DNA from: Holosporales bacterium
Lineage (GTDB): Bacteria; Pseudomonadota; Alphaproteobacteria; RUG11792
Assembly: GCA_031257415.1 (NCBI GenBank)
Contig: JAIROR010000007.1
Span: 1-12,808, forward strand
DNA: 12,808 bases
Direction: 5' to 3'
Part shown: positions 5,435 to 12,705 of the stretch, piece by piece
Layout of the letters: each line of letters begins with the position of its first letter
Position numbering within the stretch: the first letter of the stretch is position 1
The notes under the pieces: model-generated
Database searches by the model: none
The model's input: the letters and a program-made list of their open reading frames with translations, nothing else
Told to the model about the DNA's origin: nothing
Program-made: the position numbers and the translations under genes

Positions 5435-8400
5435 ATGTCTAAAGGATTTAAGTTATCCGTCCTGCCAGTACCTTTAAATATCATACTTTGTATGAGTGAT
5501 CTTGCGCTTGCTAGTGATGATTCCTTGTTTTTTGAATGTAATAACGAAAGTATAAATAGTATGCAGGAGATGACGGAGATACGCGAGCCCCAACAAGAAA
5601 ATATAGCCATAATACCTGCTCAAGAGCAAAATGATGCTCCTCAAGAGGTGGCCCAGGCACTTGTGGAGTCTTCCTCTACTGAGGCACTTGCTACGCTGGC
5701 CAGTCTTTCAGAAGAGCGTTTCGTGGATATCCTAGAAGCGGATGATATAAAAGTTGATAATGAAATAATCTCTGGTGCTGATTTAATAGCAAAAATATTT
5801 AAGGAAGCGGCACTTGGCAATGAAGAACTTGTTGCAATAGTGCTGGCAAAGATTCATGATCAAGAAGAATATACAGAAGGAGATCTTGAGGAAAGTGACA
5901 CTATTAGCAATATAGCTTTAGATTATAAGGCAAAAATACTACTTAGTGATAAATTACAAAGTGCCACTGCTAGTCTAGTATTAAAGAATTTTAATGATGC
6001 AAAAGACCTGATAGATTACATATGTGATGGATTTACACACGAAAAAATAGGACGGCTCGCGGAAATTATTAACGTGGTTGCAGCCAGTGATGAACAAACT
6101 GATAAAGAGTTTGTGGCCACGAAATTGATTGAGATAAGGCCTAAAAATGCGGTACTTCTTTTTGAGCTGGCCCACACCGCTGCGGCAGTAACGTTAAACT
6201 ATTGGAGCGATACAGAGACATATGGCGATGGAACAAATTTTAATAAGGCAGTTGCGATAGTAGAAGACGTTGGTCGCTTAAATACCGCCAAGGTTTTTAA
6301 TGAGAATAAGATCATCCCAAAAAATGCAACGAGGGTTATGGAGGCAGCATCAACAACCCTGAGTGTGATTGAAAAAATGTCTAACAACGAATACAGATCA
6401 AAAATGTGCTCCATTCTTTCATGGATGAATATAAACAATGTATTTACGCTAATACAACAATTCAAAATTGAAATACTTAGAGCAATATGTGACACAACAG
6501 ATCTTGCAGAAGCAGCAGAAGGATATTCAAGTGGCGCTGATATTATGGCTTCCGTATTTAATAATAGAACTAATAACAATAATATATCTTATGTTTGGAA
6601 TATAATAAGAAAGATTGTCACTGGTAGCACTACTTCGCTTACTCAATCTATTTTTGATAATAGTGATCACAAAACATATATTCTCGATATATTTAAGAGC
6701 GACAAATTAACTTCGGTAAATACAGGAGCTATACTTGACAATTATTGTTCCTCTGATGGAAAAACAATATTTAGTAGCATGTTAACAGAGTCTATTTCTG
6801 AAGAAGAAACTTCTATATTCCCCTATAAAAAGAAAGCTTTAGAGATTATTGTTAAGTATTCAAATATAATGAATTTACTATATTACATTACACAAGAAGC
6901 TCTAGCTAGTATATGTTCTTCAACCGAAGATGATTGCTCATTTGGATATTCAAATGGCATTGATATTATGGCTTTCGTATTTAATAATGGAGCTAATAAC
7001 TATACATATGTTTGGGATATAATAAGAAAGATTGTTGCTAATAGTATTTCTTCATTTACTCAAACTACTTTTAGTAATAGTAATTATAAACAACATATTC
7101 TTAATATAATTAGTAACGATAAATTAACCCCAACAAATACAACCAAAATATTTACCAATAATACAGCTTATGATGCGGAATCAGCAATAATACTTAACGC
7201 ATTAGGCAATTACAATGGCGCCGGACTATTATTCTTAATAGCAAAAACAAGTTCTGCCAGAGGGACTGCAATTAAAGATAATACCAATATGGATTCTACA
7301 GAACTAAAAACTAATTGCACAATCTTGGAAACAGGAACTGATGCAGCATCGATCGTTGACCTAATTAATAATATGCCTCTGCATATAGCAGTGGCTGTGC
7401 TAGATGTTATAAATCAGAATATTAGAACAACAGTATTGGATGGTATAACCGATTATAGGGCCATTTTATATTTGCCCATCAAAGAATGTATCAGTAAATT
7501 AATGGAACGTGAAGTCGAAGAAATAATACCAATACTGAATGGGGCAAACAAGAGCAAAGCTGCTTTCTTGTTATACCTTATTGATAGAGACAATTTATCG
7601 CCAAGTCTAATTGATGAAAAAATTAACGAGATAAACAGTGATATAAGTGATATTTATAACGATTTGAAAGCAATAAGAAATGATACCCACTCGACAAGGC
7701 CTCTTATGGAGATAATCGAAAATGCTGCATACAATATGCTATTGGACATAACGGAAAATGCTCCGGAGTTAATCAGTAAACTGTCTAGCGAAGCGCTAGC
7801 AACTCGCGTCCAGGATATATCAGGAACTGCCTTAAGTCAATTTCATGCTGCCAGATATGAACAAGCAGGAGAGATATTCTCTTCACTCGAGACAAATAAA
7901 GCTGCAGAAATGATAATTCTGATGGATACATATGCAGCAGCAGCGACTTTAGTTTGGACAGATCCTTTAAAAGTGATTGATATATTGATAGAAGTATCGA
8001 ATAGCGGGGGTAACGCTATTATTAATAGTGTCTTTTCTCAAATGGCCTACATTCAAAGTGAAAATTCTGGGGCGCTCATGTATTTGATATGGTCTAAGAA
8101 TGGTGATCAACAAACAATAGATGTTTCATCCTATAATTCATCTTTCTATAACAATTTAATTAATAATTCTTTTTCTATTTCGTTATTCATTGCTCACCCA
8201 GCTATTTTTGCCGCAGTATTTGACGACATGATTGAGAAACAAAGAGATACTGCTCCTACGCAATCAACACGAATAAGTAGTATTGCTAGTTTTGCTAATA
8301 CTAATCATAATAAAGCAAATAATTCTCCGTTCTACAATTACTATTTCTGGGATGTTGTTGCTTTGATGAAGCCAGTTAATGCAGCAACTATGTTTGATAG

Positions 8401-8632
8401 GATGGTAACAGATGGCTATACCACAAATGCTGCTATTTTACTAAATCTGATGGCTACTAATATCTATGCTACAAACGTTGCCACTATATTCGATCAGATG
8501 GTGACAAAGAGCTATACCGCAAATGCAACAACTCTGTGGACCAGCTTCAAAAGCGGTTATCCAACTGCCACAGCTTCTGTATTAGCACTACTCTCAGAGG
8601 CTACCAAGACTGCACTCGGTATTACTTCTTAA
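5435..8632 (+). CDS. large secreted helical-repeat protein
   Basis: A 1065-residue protein I do not recognise. The ATG at 5435 is preceded by GGGGGAGA and gives a signal peptide (MSKGFKLSVLPVPLNIILC, likely cut near ALA-SD at 26). An acidic, Gln/Glu-rich segment follows (about 30-90), then a long, mostly helical body with many units of the kind A..IF..M, resembling in pattern the MgtE N-domain/FliG-like right-handed helical repeats; this is a pattern resemblance only. Two internal duplications are clear: residues about 347-437 with 488-575 (141-residue spacing), and 981-1012 with 1013-1044 (32-residue spacing). The middle third is Asn/Ser/Thr-rich and more A+T-rich. No membrane segment is seen beyond the signal. 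It overlaps the end of nuoB by 11 bases, tail to tail. Possibly a secreted or surface scaffold or host-interaction protein; function unknown. Confidence 0.82.
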   Translation: MSKGFKLSVLPVPLNIILCMSDLALASDDSLFFECNNESINSMQEMTEIREPQQENIAIIPAQEQNDAPQEVAQALVESSSTEALATLASLSEERFVDILEADDIKVDNEIISGADLIAKIFKEAALGNEELVAIVLAKIHDQEEYTEGDLEESDTISNIALDYKAKILLSDKLQSATASLVLKNFNDAKDLIDYICDGFTHEKIGRLAEIINVVAASDEQTDKEFVATKLIEIRPKNAVLLFELAHTAAAVTLNYWSDTETYGDGTNFNKAVAIVEDVGRLNTAKVFNENKIIPKNATRVMEAASTTLSVIEKMSNNEYRSKMCSILSWMNINNVFTLIQQFKIEILRAICDTTDLAEAAEGYSSGADIMASVFNNRTNNNNISYVWNIIRKIVTGSTTSLTQSIFDNSDHKTYILDIFKSDKLTSVNTGAILDNYCSSDGKTIFSSMLTESISEEETSIFPYKKKALEIIVKYSNIMNLLYYITQEALASICSSTEDDCSFGYSNGIDIMAFVFNNGANNYTYVWDIIRKIVANSISSFTQTTFSNSNYKQHILNIISNDKLTPTNTTKIFTNNTAYDAESAIILNALGNYNGAGLLFLIAKTSSARGTAIKDNTNMDSTELKTNCTILETGTDAASIVDLINNMPLHIAVAVLDVINQNIRTTVLDGITDYRAILYLPIKECISKLMEREVEEIIPILNGANKSKAAFLLYLIDRDNLSPSLIDEKINEINSDISDIYNDLKAIRNDTHSTRPLMEIIENAAYNMLLDITENAPELISKLSSEALATRVQDISGTALSQFHAARYEQAGEIFSSLETNKAAEMIILMDTYAAAATLVWTDPLKVIDILIEVSNSGGNAIINSVFSQMAYIQSENSGALMYLIWSKNGDQQTIDVSSYNSSFYNNLINNSFSISLFIAHPAIFAAVFDDMIEKQRDTAPTQSTRISSIASFANTNHNKANNSPFYNYYFWDVVALMKPVNAATMFDRMVTDGYTTNAAILLNLMATNIYATNVATIFDQMVTKSYTANATTLWTSFKSGYPTATASVLALLSEATKTALGITS
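6472..7160 (+). repeat. internal duplication of about 85-90 codons
   Basis: The segment around 6472-6745 recurs at 6895-7160 with a constant offset of 423 bases (141 codons). GATATTATGGCTT starts at 6539 and again at 6962. Both copies read as YS.G.DIMA.VFNN, then YVW.IIRKIV, then a Ser/Thr-rich loop and a conserved DKLT. Nucleotide similarity remains high by eye, so the duplication is fairly young or maintained by exchange. Confidence 0.85.
8376..8570 (+). repeat. two 32-codon helical repeats at the C-terminus
   Basis: Two adjacent units with 96-base spacing: ATMFDRMVTDGYTTNA aligned with ATIFDQMVTKSYTANA (the MFDRMV and IFDQMV codons begin at 8390 and 8486). They give the clearest view of the basic repeat from which the whole protein may be built. 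Confidence 0.8.
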
Positions 8633-9095
8633 TTTGCTTTTTCGAAGTTTGATTTCTTATATCAATAATAGCGATTGCCAGATCAGCTGGTGAAGGTGGG
8701 CATCCGTTAATATATACGTCCACTGGGATTATCTTGTTAACTCCGTTTACAACATGCGGAGACTCATTGAATATTCCCCCACTTATTGCACAACTCCCCA
8801 TCGCAATAACGTATTTTGGATCCAGCATTTGCTCATACAGCGTCTTAACTTGATCGGCCATCTTAACTGTGACGGTTCCAGATACTATCATGAGATCCGC
8901 CTGTTTGGGACTCGACCTGAATAAGCTTCCATATCTATCGAGATCTATTTTGCTGGCGGCGGCGTGCATCATTTCTATAGCACAGCACGAAACACCGAAT
9001 GATAACGGCCAAAGCGACCGCTCCCTGCTCCATTTAGAGATCTTCTCCAGAGTAGTTAGGAATATATTTGTTGCGATTCTATTTTCCACTTCCAT
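8622..9095 (-). CDS. nuoB: NADH-quinone oxidoreductase subunit B
   Basis: The complex I subunit that holds the terminal iron-sulfur cluster N2 and passes electrons to quinone at the membrane interface. It has 157 residues. All four N2 cysteines are present: the C37-C38 pair in SFGVSCCAIEMMHAAAS, C102 in AMGSCA and C132 in INGCPP. DLDRYGSLFRSSPKQADLMIV (51-71) matches the family closely. Where most alphaproteobacterial NuoB have NGGGYYHYSY after the third cysteine, this has ISGGIFNESP, closer to NuoB/NdhK-type variants of other bacteria. The start at 9095 has GGAG a few bases upstream (close spacing) and follows the fabD stop by 9 bases, so the two are co-transcribed. The last 11 bases overlap the end of the plus-strand large gene. 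Confidence 0.95.
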   Translation of the reverse strand: MEVENRIATNIFLTTLEKISKWSRERSLWPLSFGVSCCAIEMMHAAASKIDLDRYGSLFRSSPKQADLMIVSGTVTVKMADQVKTLYEQMLDPKYVIAMGSCAISGGIFNESPHVVNGVNKIIPVDVYINGCPPSPADLAIAIIDIRNQTSKKQIKK

Positions 9096-9104
9096 TCTCC
9101 ATCT

Positions 9105-10046
9105 TCATGAGTCTTTCATCATAAATTCTTCAATATCGGCTATTGTTCCAAGACACAACATTTTGACATTTGGATATGAGCGCTTGCTTATGTTGGTGAG
9201 AATGCCTCCGTACCCTATCTCTATTACAGTGTCAACTCCGGAGGTGACCATATAATCGATTGTGCTACGCCATTTAACAGTGCTCACCATCTGTGCCGCC
9301 AGTGGTCCATACATGCCTTCGGCATTGGATACAGGAAGGGCAGTCGCATTCATTATAATTGGAACACAAGGATCTGAAAGATTAAGTTTCGACAAAGCTT
9401 CCCCAATAAATCTACGATTCGCCTCCACCATAAACGGACTGTGGAAGGCTCCTGCCGTGTTGAGCCTTATTATCTTTTTTGCTCCGATAGCTCTCGCCCT
9501 GCTTGATACTATTTCAATTTCGCTATCCAATCCACTGATAACAACCTGAACATCAGAATTATCGTTCGCTATAACGCAGTTGTTCGTCACGATTTCTCGC
9601 AATTCTTCAAATGGAACTCCAATAATGGCAACCATACCGAGATTCTCATCATTGGAAAATTTTGACATGATGCGCCCCCTGGCCATTACAAGCTTTGCAG
9701 CTTCATGGAGAGGAAGAGCCCCTGAGGCACATAGAGCCGTGTATTCGCCAAGAGAGTGCCCGGCCATATACTTTGTTATACCAATATTACCGACATCAAA
9801 TCCAAAGTCGGTTGCTAAAACCCTGAGGATCACAATGCTCATAGCAAAGATAGCTATTTGGGCATTATTTGTCTTGGTTAACTCCTCAATAGGCCCAGTC
9901 TTCATAATGGACAATATTTCATATGATATCGCGCTCTCTATTTCATCCACCACTTCCTCTGCCGTTTGAAAGTTCTCCACGAGAGCATCCGCCATGCCTA
10001 CTCTCTGAGATCCCTGCCCCGGAAATACAACCGCTTTATTTTGCAC
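9105..10046 (-). CDS. fabD: malonyl-CoA:ACP transacylase
   Basis: A cytoplasmic enzyme that moves malonyl groups from CoA to acyl carrier protein for fatty-acid synthesis. It is 313 residues, the usual length. VFPGQGSQ (7-14) is the oxyanion-hole motif; GHSLGEY (96-102) carries nucleophile S98; R123 in MARGRIM binds the malonyl carboxylate; H202 in AFHSPFM is the catalytic base; Q252 in AAQMVS is also conserved. The start is GTG at 10046, since an in-frame stop lies just upstream and the motif then begins at the normal distance. No clear ribosome site is visible; an 8-codon ORF (ATG at 10062, MNIQERAK, stop at 10036) overlaps the start in another frame and might couple translation. It is the first gene of a fabD-nuoB pair and is not next to other fab genes. 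Confidence 0.95.
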   Translation of the reverse strand: MQNKAVVFPGQGSQRVGMADALVENFQTAEEVVDEIESAISYEILSIMKTGPIEELTKTNNAQIAIFAMSIVILRVLATDFGFDVGNIGITKYMAGHSLGEYTALCASGALPLHEAAKLVMARGRIMSKFSNDENLGMVAIIGVPFEELREIVTNNCVIANDNSDVQVVISGLDSEIEIVSSRARAIGAKKIIRLNTAGAFHSPFMVEANRRFIGEALSKLNLSDPCVPIIMNATALPVSNAEGMYGPLAAQMVSTVKWRSTIDYMVTSGVDTVIEIGYGGILTNISKRSYPNVKMLCLGTIADIEEFMMKDS

Positions 10047-10093
10047 GTTCTTGAATGTTCATCCGAAAGAAAAAAGTCCAGCATACGCAGTGA

Positions 10094-10099
10094 ATTATA
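10094..10099 (-). promoter_or_regulatory. -10 element for fabD-nuoB
   Basis: On the minus strand a perfect TATAAT preceded by GTG, about 48 bases before the fabD start. No good -35 is seen 17 bases upstream, so strength is uncertain. Confidence 0.4.
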
Positions 10100-10253
10100 C
10101 ACGATCAACAGGAAGGGTTATAAAAAAATAGTTTTTATCTCCACCTTGCCCAAAGCCACAAGAACACTCTTCTAGCGGAATATTATAATAAATTATACCC
10201 TCAATATAAAACAATACTGCAAAAATCATCAAAAAATAATAACGTATTTTAAA

Positions 10254-10282
10254 TTGACTTTGTTTAAAACTTGATTCACAAT
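10254..10282 (+). promoter_or_regulatory. sigma70-like promoter of first paralogue
   Basis: TTGACT (10254-10259, 5/6), 17-base spacer and CACAAT (10277-10282, 4/6). Transcription would start near 10289, about 28 bases before the GTG start. Confidence 0.5.
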
Positions 10283-10316
10283 AACGCCGAGTTGTTTTTG
10301 TTTAGGTAGTGTAGTT

Positions 10317-11381
10317 GTGAGTGAGAAGATAAGGATGGCGAGCGTGGTGGCTTGCATGGTGGCCTGTGGAGGAAACAGCATTGTTATCGGAGCCGATGGC
10401 GGTGGCACTGTTTTGAAAGAATGGACAGATGAGCTCAAAGGTACTTTGGCATCTGTTATTAGTGGCGATATCGTTAAAGGGGCGGAATCAACATTGATTC
10501 GAATTGAGAGTACGAGCAAGGCGATTAGTGAAAGAATTGAATGGATTGAGAAATCGATGACTGAGAACCAGTCAATGAGGATGGTCAGTAAACTGTGTGA
10601 AAAGCAGCGCGAAGCGAATGTAGTGCGCGCTAGGGCCGATGCGGAGTTTCAGAAAGCCAAACGTGCGTATAATGGCTTGAAATCTTTGAGTGTTCAGGCG
10701 TTGCCATCGTTTTTGAGTATCGCTAAGTCGCCACTTCTGAATATTGTCAAAAACGCGCACGAGCAGGAGAAAAAGTTGAATGATATCATGGACGGAATGA
10801 GTGCAATCGAAAGAGAGTGTGATAAAGCTTCTGATGAGTTTATCGTGGAATCTTCGGTAGTATACAATCAGAGTGTATTTCAGTCTCTCGCGGATAAACA
10901 GATACTTCTAGGTAGTGGATCTGCAAACGTTCAGACGCGTTCAAGCGCGTTCAGACCAGAGCGATACAAGGAAATGATGGTTCGGACGAGCGTATCCCCG
11001 GGTCCGGTAGTAACTACCAGCCAATTTTACGCTCAAGATCGAAATAGCATAATGGAAACATCCGGCGGCTCTTCGAGTAGTAGTTGTGTTTTTACTTCTG
11101 GTGAGACAGTAATCAATGTGCGTGAAACCAGTAAAGCTGATCATAGCAAAGTGAAGGAGGATCTTCACAAAGAACTTAGGGTTGAATTCGATGTAAGGTT
11201 AAAAGAGGAACAGGAAAGAAGCAAGAAACGAGAGGAAGATATGATGAAAGTGTTGGAAAAAGCTTTAGAGGAAGAGAGGAAGAGGTACGAAAAAGAATTG
11301 GCGGATATTAAGCGACTTCTCGTGCAACTGCAGCCTAATAAGCATATTGAGAATGTTCCTGAGGATAAAAAAGATTCATGA
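10317..11381 (+). CDS. exported helical protein, paralogue 1 (long)
   Basis: A 354-residue protein of no family I recognise. Two starts are possible: GTG 10317, which supplies basic residues (SEKIR) before the hydrophobic run and so makes the better signal sequence, or ATG 10335, which has GAGAAG and AAGG close by. VVAC/MVAC could be a lipobox; otherwise cleavage is likely after VIGA (about 26). Residues 35-190 are helical and shared with the next gene (EWTDEL, KGAESTLIRIEST, KLCEKQREANV, RARADAEFQKA, AYNGLKSLS). Residues 200-275 are a Ser/Thr-rich linker. Residues 278-340 are a charged coiled coil (Glu/Lys/Arg heptads) missing from paralogue 2. It begins a tandem pair on the plus strand, divergent from fabD. 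The stop at 11379 overlaps an ATG (ATGA). An envelope or secreted role is likely; function unknown. Confidence 0.75.
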   Translation: MSEKIRMASVVACMVACGGNSIVIGADGGGTVLKEWTDELKGTLASVISGDIVKGAESTLIRIESTSKAISERIEWIEKSMTENQSMRMVSKLCEKQREANVVRARADAEFQKAKRAYNGLKSLSVQALPSFLSIAKSPLLNIVKNAHEQEKKLNDIMDGMSAIERECDKASDEFIVESSVVYNQSVFQSLADKQILLGSGSANVQTRSSAFRPERYKEMMVRTSVSPGPVVTTSQFYAQDRNSIMETSGGSSSSSCVFTSGETVINVRETSKADHSKVKEDLHKELRVEFDVRLKEEQERSKKREEDMMKVLEKALEEERKRYEKELADIKRLLVQLQPNKHIENVPEDKKDS

Positions 11382-11387
11382 AACAGT

Positions 11388-11416
11388 TTGACATAACGTA
11401 TCTGTGCGAATACAAT
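11388..11416 (+). promoter_or_regulatory. near-consensus sigma70 promoter of second paralogue
   Basis: A perfect TTGACA (11388-11393), an ideal 17-base spacer and TACAAT (11411-11416, 5/6). It starts 7 bases after the stop of the first paralogue. Transcription would start near 11423, about 27 bases before the ATG at 11450. This is the strongest promoter in the window and supports separate transcription of the second gene. Confidence 0.8.
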
Positions 11417-11432
11417 ATGGATACGTTATGTC
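11390..11432. promoter_or_regulatory. 13-bp perfect inverted repeat over promoter (operator candidate)
   Basis: GACATAACGTATC (11390-11402) and its exact complement GATACGTTATGTC (11420-11432) are separated by 17 bases. The left arm covers most of the -35 and the -10 is in the loop, so a dimeric regulator bound here would cover the promoter. The core ATAACGTAT also occurs once at 10239-10247, just upstream of the promoter of the first paralogue. The alternative is an RNA hairpin ending the first gene, but there is no proper T-run. Confidence 0.7.
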
Positions 11433-11449
11433 GTTTTATTGAGTGTTTT

Positions 11450-12094
11450 ATGAAAAAAAGTTGTTTGTTATGGGTGTTGTCTGCTTGTGTGGCGTTTACT
11501 TATAATTGCTCTGCCGCGGATAGTCACAATTTGAGTGAGCAGGAAATTCCCGGTTGCAGTGAAAAATGGACAGATGAGCTCGGGAGTACTTTGGCACTTA
11601 TCATTAATGGCTTTATCGCCAAAGGGGCAGAGTCAACGTTGATTCGAATTGAGAGTACACACGCGATAGTTAATGACATGGTTGAATGGATTGAGAGATC
11701 GATAACTGAGAATCCGTCAATGTTGATGGTCAGTAACCTGTGTGAAAAGCAGCGCGAAGCGAATGTAATACGTGCAAGAGCCGATGCGGAGTTTCAGAAA
11801 GCCGAAAGTGCGTATAATGGCTTGAAATCTTTGAGTATGCAGGCGCAGTCATCGTTTTGGAGTATTGTTGGATCACCGCTTTTGAGTATTAAGAACGTAC
11901 ACGAGCAAGAGAAAGAAGTAAACGATACCATGAACAATATTATGAGAGAAATGAATGCAATTGAAAAAGAATGTAACAAAATTGGGGATGATTTTATCGT
12001 GGAGTCTTCGATGTTGGGTTTCAATCTTCCACGGATAACAGATCCTCTAAGTAGTGTTGCCTGCAACTGTCCAGTTCAAACAGACGTGAAATAA
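11450..12094 (+). CDS. exported helical protein, paralogue 2 (short)
   Basis: A 214-residue copy of the preceding gene without the C-terminal coiled coil. I start it at ATG 11450 because this gives a classic signal sequence (MKKSCLLWVLSAC) and lies downstream of the strong promoter; an in-frame ATG at 11378 overlaps the previous stop but would put 24 residues in front of the signal. LSAC (10-13) fits a lipobox; a cut after NCSA (about 22) is the alternative. From EKWTDEL on it aligns with paralogue 1 through RADAEFQKAESAYNGLKSLS to FIVESS, with very high DNA similarity. It then ends at VQTDVK, at the point where paralogue 1 reads VQTRSS and goes on for about 147 residues. Either a functional short form or a truncated duplicate. 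Confidence 0.72.
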   Translation: MKKSCLLWVLSACVAFTYNCSAADSHNLSEQEIPGCSEKWTDELGSTLALIINGFIAKGAESTLIRIESTHAIVNDMVEWIERSITENPSMLMVSNLCEKQREANVIRARADAEFQKAESAYNGLKSLSMQAQSSFWSIVGSPLLSIKNVHEQEKEVNDTMNNIMREMNAIEKECNKIGDDFIVESSMLGFNLPRITDPLSSVACNCPVQTDVK

Positions 12095-12110
12095 AAAACT
12101 GTGATTTTTA

Positions 12111-12290
12111 ATGGATTACGAAAAGGATGTGATGAACCAAAAAACAAAATAATAGTCCTGGCAAACCAATTCAGAAGACGGCTTTCGATCGACTTCCTTC
12201 CCCAAATCCAGCGCCAAAAAATAATCAGCAAAACCAACCAAAAATTAACGTTTTGTTAACTTTTCGGGGCTCAGTATTCGAGATACTATA
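12111..12290 (+). pseudogene. possible decayed 3' end of paralogue 2
   Basis: After the stop of paralogue 2, a short ORF at 12111-12152 reads MDYEKDVMNQ, resembling ERYKEMMVR of paralogue 1 just past the point where the copies diverge. A different frame then stays open to about 12290 with Pro/Asn/Gln-rich content (PSPNPAPKNNQQNQPK). This fits frameshifted remains of the lost C-terminus, but similarity to the coiled coil of paralogue 1 is not evident, so it is tentative. Confidence 0.25.
12245..12260. promoter_or_regulatory. CtrA-type box, full consensus
   Basis: TTAA-CGTTTTG-TTAAC matches the published alphaproteobacterial CtrA consensus at every defined base, including the trailing C. Confidence 0.5.
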
Positions 12291-12301
12291 CTAATGATAA
12301 A

Positions 12302-12327
12302 ACTTTAAAAGCATTCGCTTTTAAAGT
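12302..12327. repeat. 11-bp perfect inverted repeat
   Basis: ACTTTAAAAGC, loop ATTC, GCTTTTAAAGT. A short-loop hairpin or cruciform with no T-run after it, so not a standard terminator. Confidence 0.85.
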
Positions 12328-12338
12328 GGGTATTTGGA

Positions 12339-12392
12339 ATGAAATCAGCCAGGGGCGGCCCTTAGACTGATTTCATAAGATTATCTTTTTTT
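12339..12392 (+). terminator. long hairpin with trailing T-run
   Basis: ATGAAATCAG (12339-12348) pairs exactly with CTGATTTCAT (12367-12376), and inside it AGGG pairs with CCCT around a GCGG tetraloop (12351-12362). A run of seven T follows at 12386-12392, about nine bases after the stem. The T-run is further away than in classic terminators, so this may end the paralogue transcripts or be a structured RNA or protein-binding site. Confidence 0.45.
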
Positions 12393-12425
12393 CTTCTTTA
12401 GATTGCTTCTGAAAACTTCGATCAC

Positions 12426-12453
12426 AAAGATTGTTTGTTTTTTTACAATCTTT
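12426..12453. repeat. 9-bp perfect inverted repeat
   Basis: AAAGATTGT and ACAATCTTT flank a 10-base T-rich loop. It lies between the long hairpin and the second CtrA-type box. Confidence 0.8.
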
Positions 12454-12470
12454 CAAAAATTTCCACAACC

Positions 12471-12486
12471 TTAACCATTCTTTAAC
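12471..12486. promoter_or_regulatory. CtrA-type box, full consensus
   Basis: TTAA-CCATTCT-TTAAC, complete match to TTAA-N7-TTAAC. It is preceded by TTTCCACAA, a weak resemblance to a DnaA box. Confidence 0.5.
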
Positions 12487-12549
12487 TCTTTTATGAGATA
12501 CTGAAAGAATGAGGGTGGCGGGGGCGACTTAATCTTTTACGGTAATGTG

Positions 12550-12705
12550 ATGTTTACTGCGCTCAGATATACTCTTCTATCAAATATTTCCACTAGTAGA
12601 AAGGCTACTGAAGACTTGGTGTTTAGTGTATTCTTCTTTATCTTTACGAGCAAATACATAAAAATACATGATAAAGTTCCTTTAAAAAAAGTTAAAATTC
12701 AGTAA
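12550..12705 (+). CDS. possible small protein (51 aa)
   Basis: An ATG at 12550 opens 51 codons ending at TAA 12703-12705. The product has a hydrophobic core (LVFSVFFFIF) between basic ends and would be a single-span membrane peptide. There is no clear ribosome binding site and codon use gives no support, so it may be chance. Confidence 0.2.
   Translation: MFTALRYTLLSNISTSRKATEDLVFSVFFFIFTSKYIKIHDKVPLKKVKIQ

Larger units (their letters stand above)
10047..10316. other. divergent promoter region
   Basis: This gap separates fabD (minus) from the first exported paralogue (plus). It is A+T-rich and holds no gene. It contains a perfect minus-strand -10 at 10094-10099, a plus-strand promoter at 10254-10282, and the motif ATAACGTAT at 10239-10247 that recurs in the promoter of the second paralogue. 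A second TATAAT-like minus-strand element lies near 10190. Confidence 0.5.

Noticed and set aside
8869-9969. Plus-strand ORFs of 95-129 codons opposite nuoB and fabD
   Set aside because: The minus-strand frames carry full catalytic and metal-binding motifs; these are shadows.
11378-11449. Upstream start of the second paralogue overlapping the previous stop (ATGA)
   Set aside because: It would place 24 residues before a clear signal sequence and read through the promoter and inverted repeat; the ATG at 11450 fits better.
12455-12470. DnaA box (ATTTCCACA)
   Set aside because: Two mismatches to TTATCCACA and no second box nearby; not enough to call an origin.
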